From: Acidimicrobiia bacterium
Lineage (GTDB): Bacteria > Actinomycetota > Acidimicrobiia > Acidimicrobiales > Poriferisodalaceae
NCBI GenBank assembly: GCA_026983855.1
Contig: JALSTE010000013.1
Coordinates: 1 to 5,715 of the forward strand
Length of the DNA: 5,715 nt
Reading direction: 5' to 3'
The notes beneath the pieces were generated by a model. That model saw nothing but the letters and a program-made list of their open reading frames with translations, was not told the origin of the DNA and did no database searches. Positions 4,748 to 5,715 of this stretch are shown here, in pieces; the stretch's first letter is position 1; every line of letters starts with the position of its first letter. Made by a program: the position numbers and the translations under genes.

Positions 4748-4906
4748 ATGTGTCGAAGAATCACCTGCTCGAGCTGTGGTCGACCGGGCTGGACCGGGTG
4801 CGGATCCCACGTGGAGGCCGTGCTCGGAGACGTAGCCCCCGAGGATCGATGTCAGTGCGGACCCGGACAGTCGAGGGGATGGCTGAGCCGCTTCCGGCGC
4901 GACTGA
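4748..4906 (+). CDS. 52-residue Cys-rich protein, putative zinc-binding
   Basis: A small protein beginning MCRRITCSSCGRPGWTGCGS. Cysteines are at 2, 7, 10, 18, 35 and 37, with His21. The C-x-x-C-G pair (7-11), W-x-G-C-G-x-H-V (15-22), and R-C-x-C (34-37) resemble a compact zinc-binding fold. I recall similar short 'MCR..TC..CG...W.GCG.HV..V' proteins as conserved hypotheticals in actinobacteria and some other organisms; this is from memory and was not searched. No function is known to me, and there is no signal peptide or membrane helix, so it is probably cytoplasmic. The basic tail (residues 40-52, ending LSRFRRD) is less likely to be conserved. The start is fixed by a -10 hexamer 7 nt upstream. 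It lies between the SulP hairpin and the sulfatase and appears monocistronic. Confidence 0.78.
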   Translation: MCRRITCSSCGRPGWTGCGSHVEAVLGDVAPEDRCQCGPGQSRGWLSRFRRD

Positions 4907-4953
4907 GGCCGGTCCCGCCCCGCTCCGTTGGGGTTCGCCACGGTCGCGGACCC

Positions 4954-4990
4954 TACGCTTCGGTCACCATCAGCCGAGCCCGGACGTGCC
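4954..4990 (+). promoter_or_regulatory. Weak promoter-like sequence before the sulfatase
   Basis: TACGCT (4954-4959) fits TANNNT and would give a leader of about 25 nt before the ATG at 4991. TTGGGG (4928-4933) resembles a -35 box but is 20 bp away, which is longer than usual. No strong Shine-Dalgarno precedes the start. Read-through from the Cys-rich gene, 84 bp upstream, is an alternative. Confidence 0.3.
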
Positions 4991-5715
4991 ATGAACAACA
5001 CCTCTAGTCCCGACCGCCCCGACATCGTGGTGATCCTCACCGACCAGGAGCGGGCCCCCGTTCCCTATGAGACCGATGAGCTGAGGGCCTGGCGGCGCAG
5101 CACTCTGCCCGGACGCCGCTGGTTCGACGAGCACGGGGTGAGCTTCAACCGGCACTACACGGGATCTCTGGCCTGCGTGCCCAGCCGCCCCACGCTGTTC
5201 ACCGGGCAGTTCCCCGACCTTCACGGGGTGACCCAGACCGACGGCCTCGGCAAGAGAGCCGACGACTCCCGCATGAGATGGCTACCCCCCGGTGAGGTGC
5301 CGACCCTGGGCAACTGGTTCCGGGCCCTGGGCTACGACACCCACTACGACGGCAAGTGGCACATCTCCCACGCCGACCTGATCGACCCCGACGACGGTCG
5401 GCCCCTGCGCACCAATGACGGTGAGGGCCGGATCTTCCCCGGGGCGGTGGAGGCCTACCTGCGGGCCGACCCCCTCGGACCCTACGGCTTCTCGGGCTGG
5501 GTGGGTCCCGAACCCCACGGGGCGGCGATGGCCAACAGTGGCCTGGTTCGGGACCCCCTCATCGCCGACCGGGTGGTCTCGTGGTTGGCGGACCGCTACC
5601 GGCGCCGGGCCGCGGGTGACCCCGGGGCACTCAGGCCGTTCCTGCTGGTGGCCAGTTTCGTGAATCCCCACGACATCGTCCTGTTCCCGGGGTGGATCCG
5701 CCGTGACCCGATCCA
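4991..5715 (+). CDS. Type I sulfatase, N-terminal half, cut by the window end
   Basis: An open frame from ATG 4991 runs off the right edge, giving 241 codons without a stop. Residues 10-18 (PDIVVILTD) form the first sulfatase strand, with Asp18-Gln19 in the metal-binding position. Cys62 in SLACVPSRPTLFTG is the C-x-P-S-R motif whose cysteine is converted to formylglycine, the catalytic nucleophile. GKWH (121-124) supplies the conserved Lys and His that contact the sulfate ester, and SFVNPHDI (222-229) is a further family motif. Members hydrolyse sulfate esters or related phosphonate esters with bound calcium; the substrate here is unknown. No N-terminal signal peptide is visible, which suggests a cytoplasmic enzyme. 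Activity would need a formylglycine-generating enzyme, not present in the window. The frame upstream back to the stop at 4904-4906 holds no ATG or GTG, only a TTG, which supports ATG 4991. Confidence 0.92.
   Translation, partial: MNNTSSPDRPDIVVILTDQERAPVPYETDELRAWRRSTLPGRRWFDEHGVSFNRHYTGSLACVPSRPTLFTGQFPDLHGVTQTDGLGKRADDSRMRWLPPGEVPTLGNWFRALGYDTHYDGKWHISHADLIDPDDGRPLRTNDGEGRIFPGAVEAYLRADPLGPYGFSGWVGPEPHGAAMANSGLVRDPLIADRVVSWLADRYRRRAAGDPGALRPFLLVASFVNPHDIVLFPGWIRRDPI

Noticed and set aside
3018..5715. A single sulfur-assimilation operon made of SulP, the Cys-rich gene and the sulfatase
   Set aside because: Hairpins and separate promoter-like hexamers lie between the genes, the SulP substrate is unknown and no sulfate-reduction gene is present.

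Overview
The window is very GC-rich, with codons that mostly end in G or C. Several genes begin 6-8 nt after a TANNNT-like -10 hexamer and have no Shine-Dalgarno sequence. This leaderless style, together with an MbfA-type iron exporter and a small Cys-rich 'MCR..TC..CG' protein, suggests an actinobacterium. An Acidimicrobiia-like lineage is possible, but I cannot prove it from this sequence.

Layout: positions 1-103 hold the N-terminus of an unrecognised minus-strand gene. A 220-bp divergent intergenic region (104-323) carries several inverted repeats that look like operators. From 324 every gene is on the plus strand: a DUF1971 (YeaR/TehB-like) protein (324-686), a possible 25-codon mini-ORF (683-760), a membrane-bound ferritin/VIT1 fusion of the MbfA type (757-1914), a nitrilase (1979-2896), a SulP anion transporter with a STAS domain (3018-4568), a hairpin-rich intergenic region (4569-4747), a 52-residue Cys-rich putative zinc protein (4748-4906), and the 5' part of a type I sulfatase that runs off the window end (4991-5715).

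The first three plus-strand frames are joined by two consecutive ATGA stop/start overlaps, so the DUF1971 gene and the iron exporter look like one transcriptional unit. That unit plausibly serves iron or oxidative/nitrosative stress. The nitrilase, SulP transporter, Cys-rich protein and sulfatase each appear to have their own promoter-like sequence, and a GC-rich hairpin follows SulP. They are better read as neighbours than as one pathway. A sulfatase next to a possible sulfate transporter is suggestive but weak. I found no CRISPR array, tRNA, rRNA, transposase or phage gene. The most noteworthy points are the chained mini-ORF, the divergent-promoter palindromes, the DUF1971/MbfA pairing and the uncharacterised Cys-rich protein.
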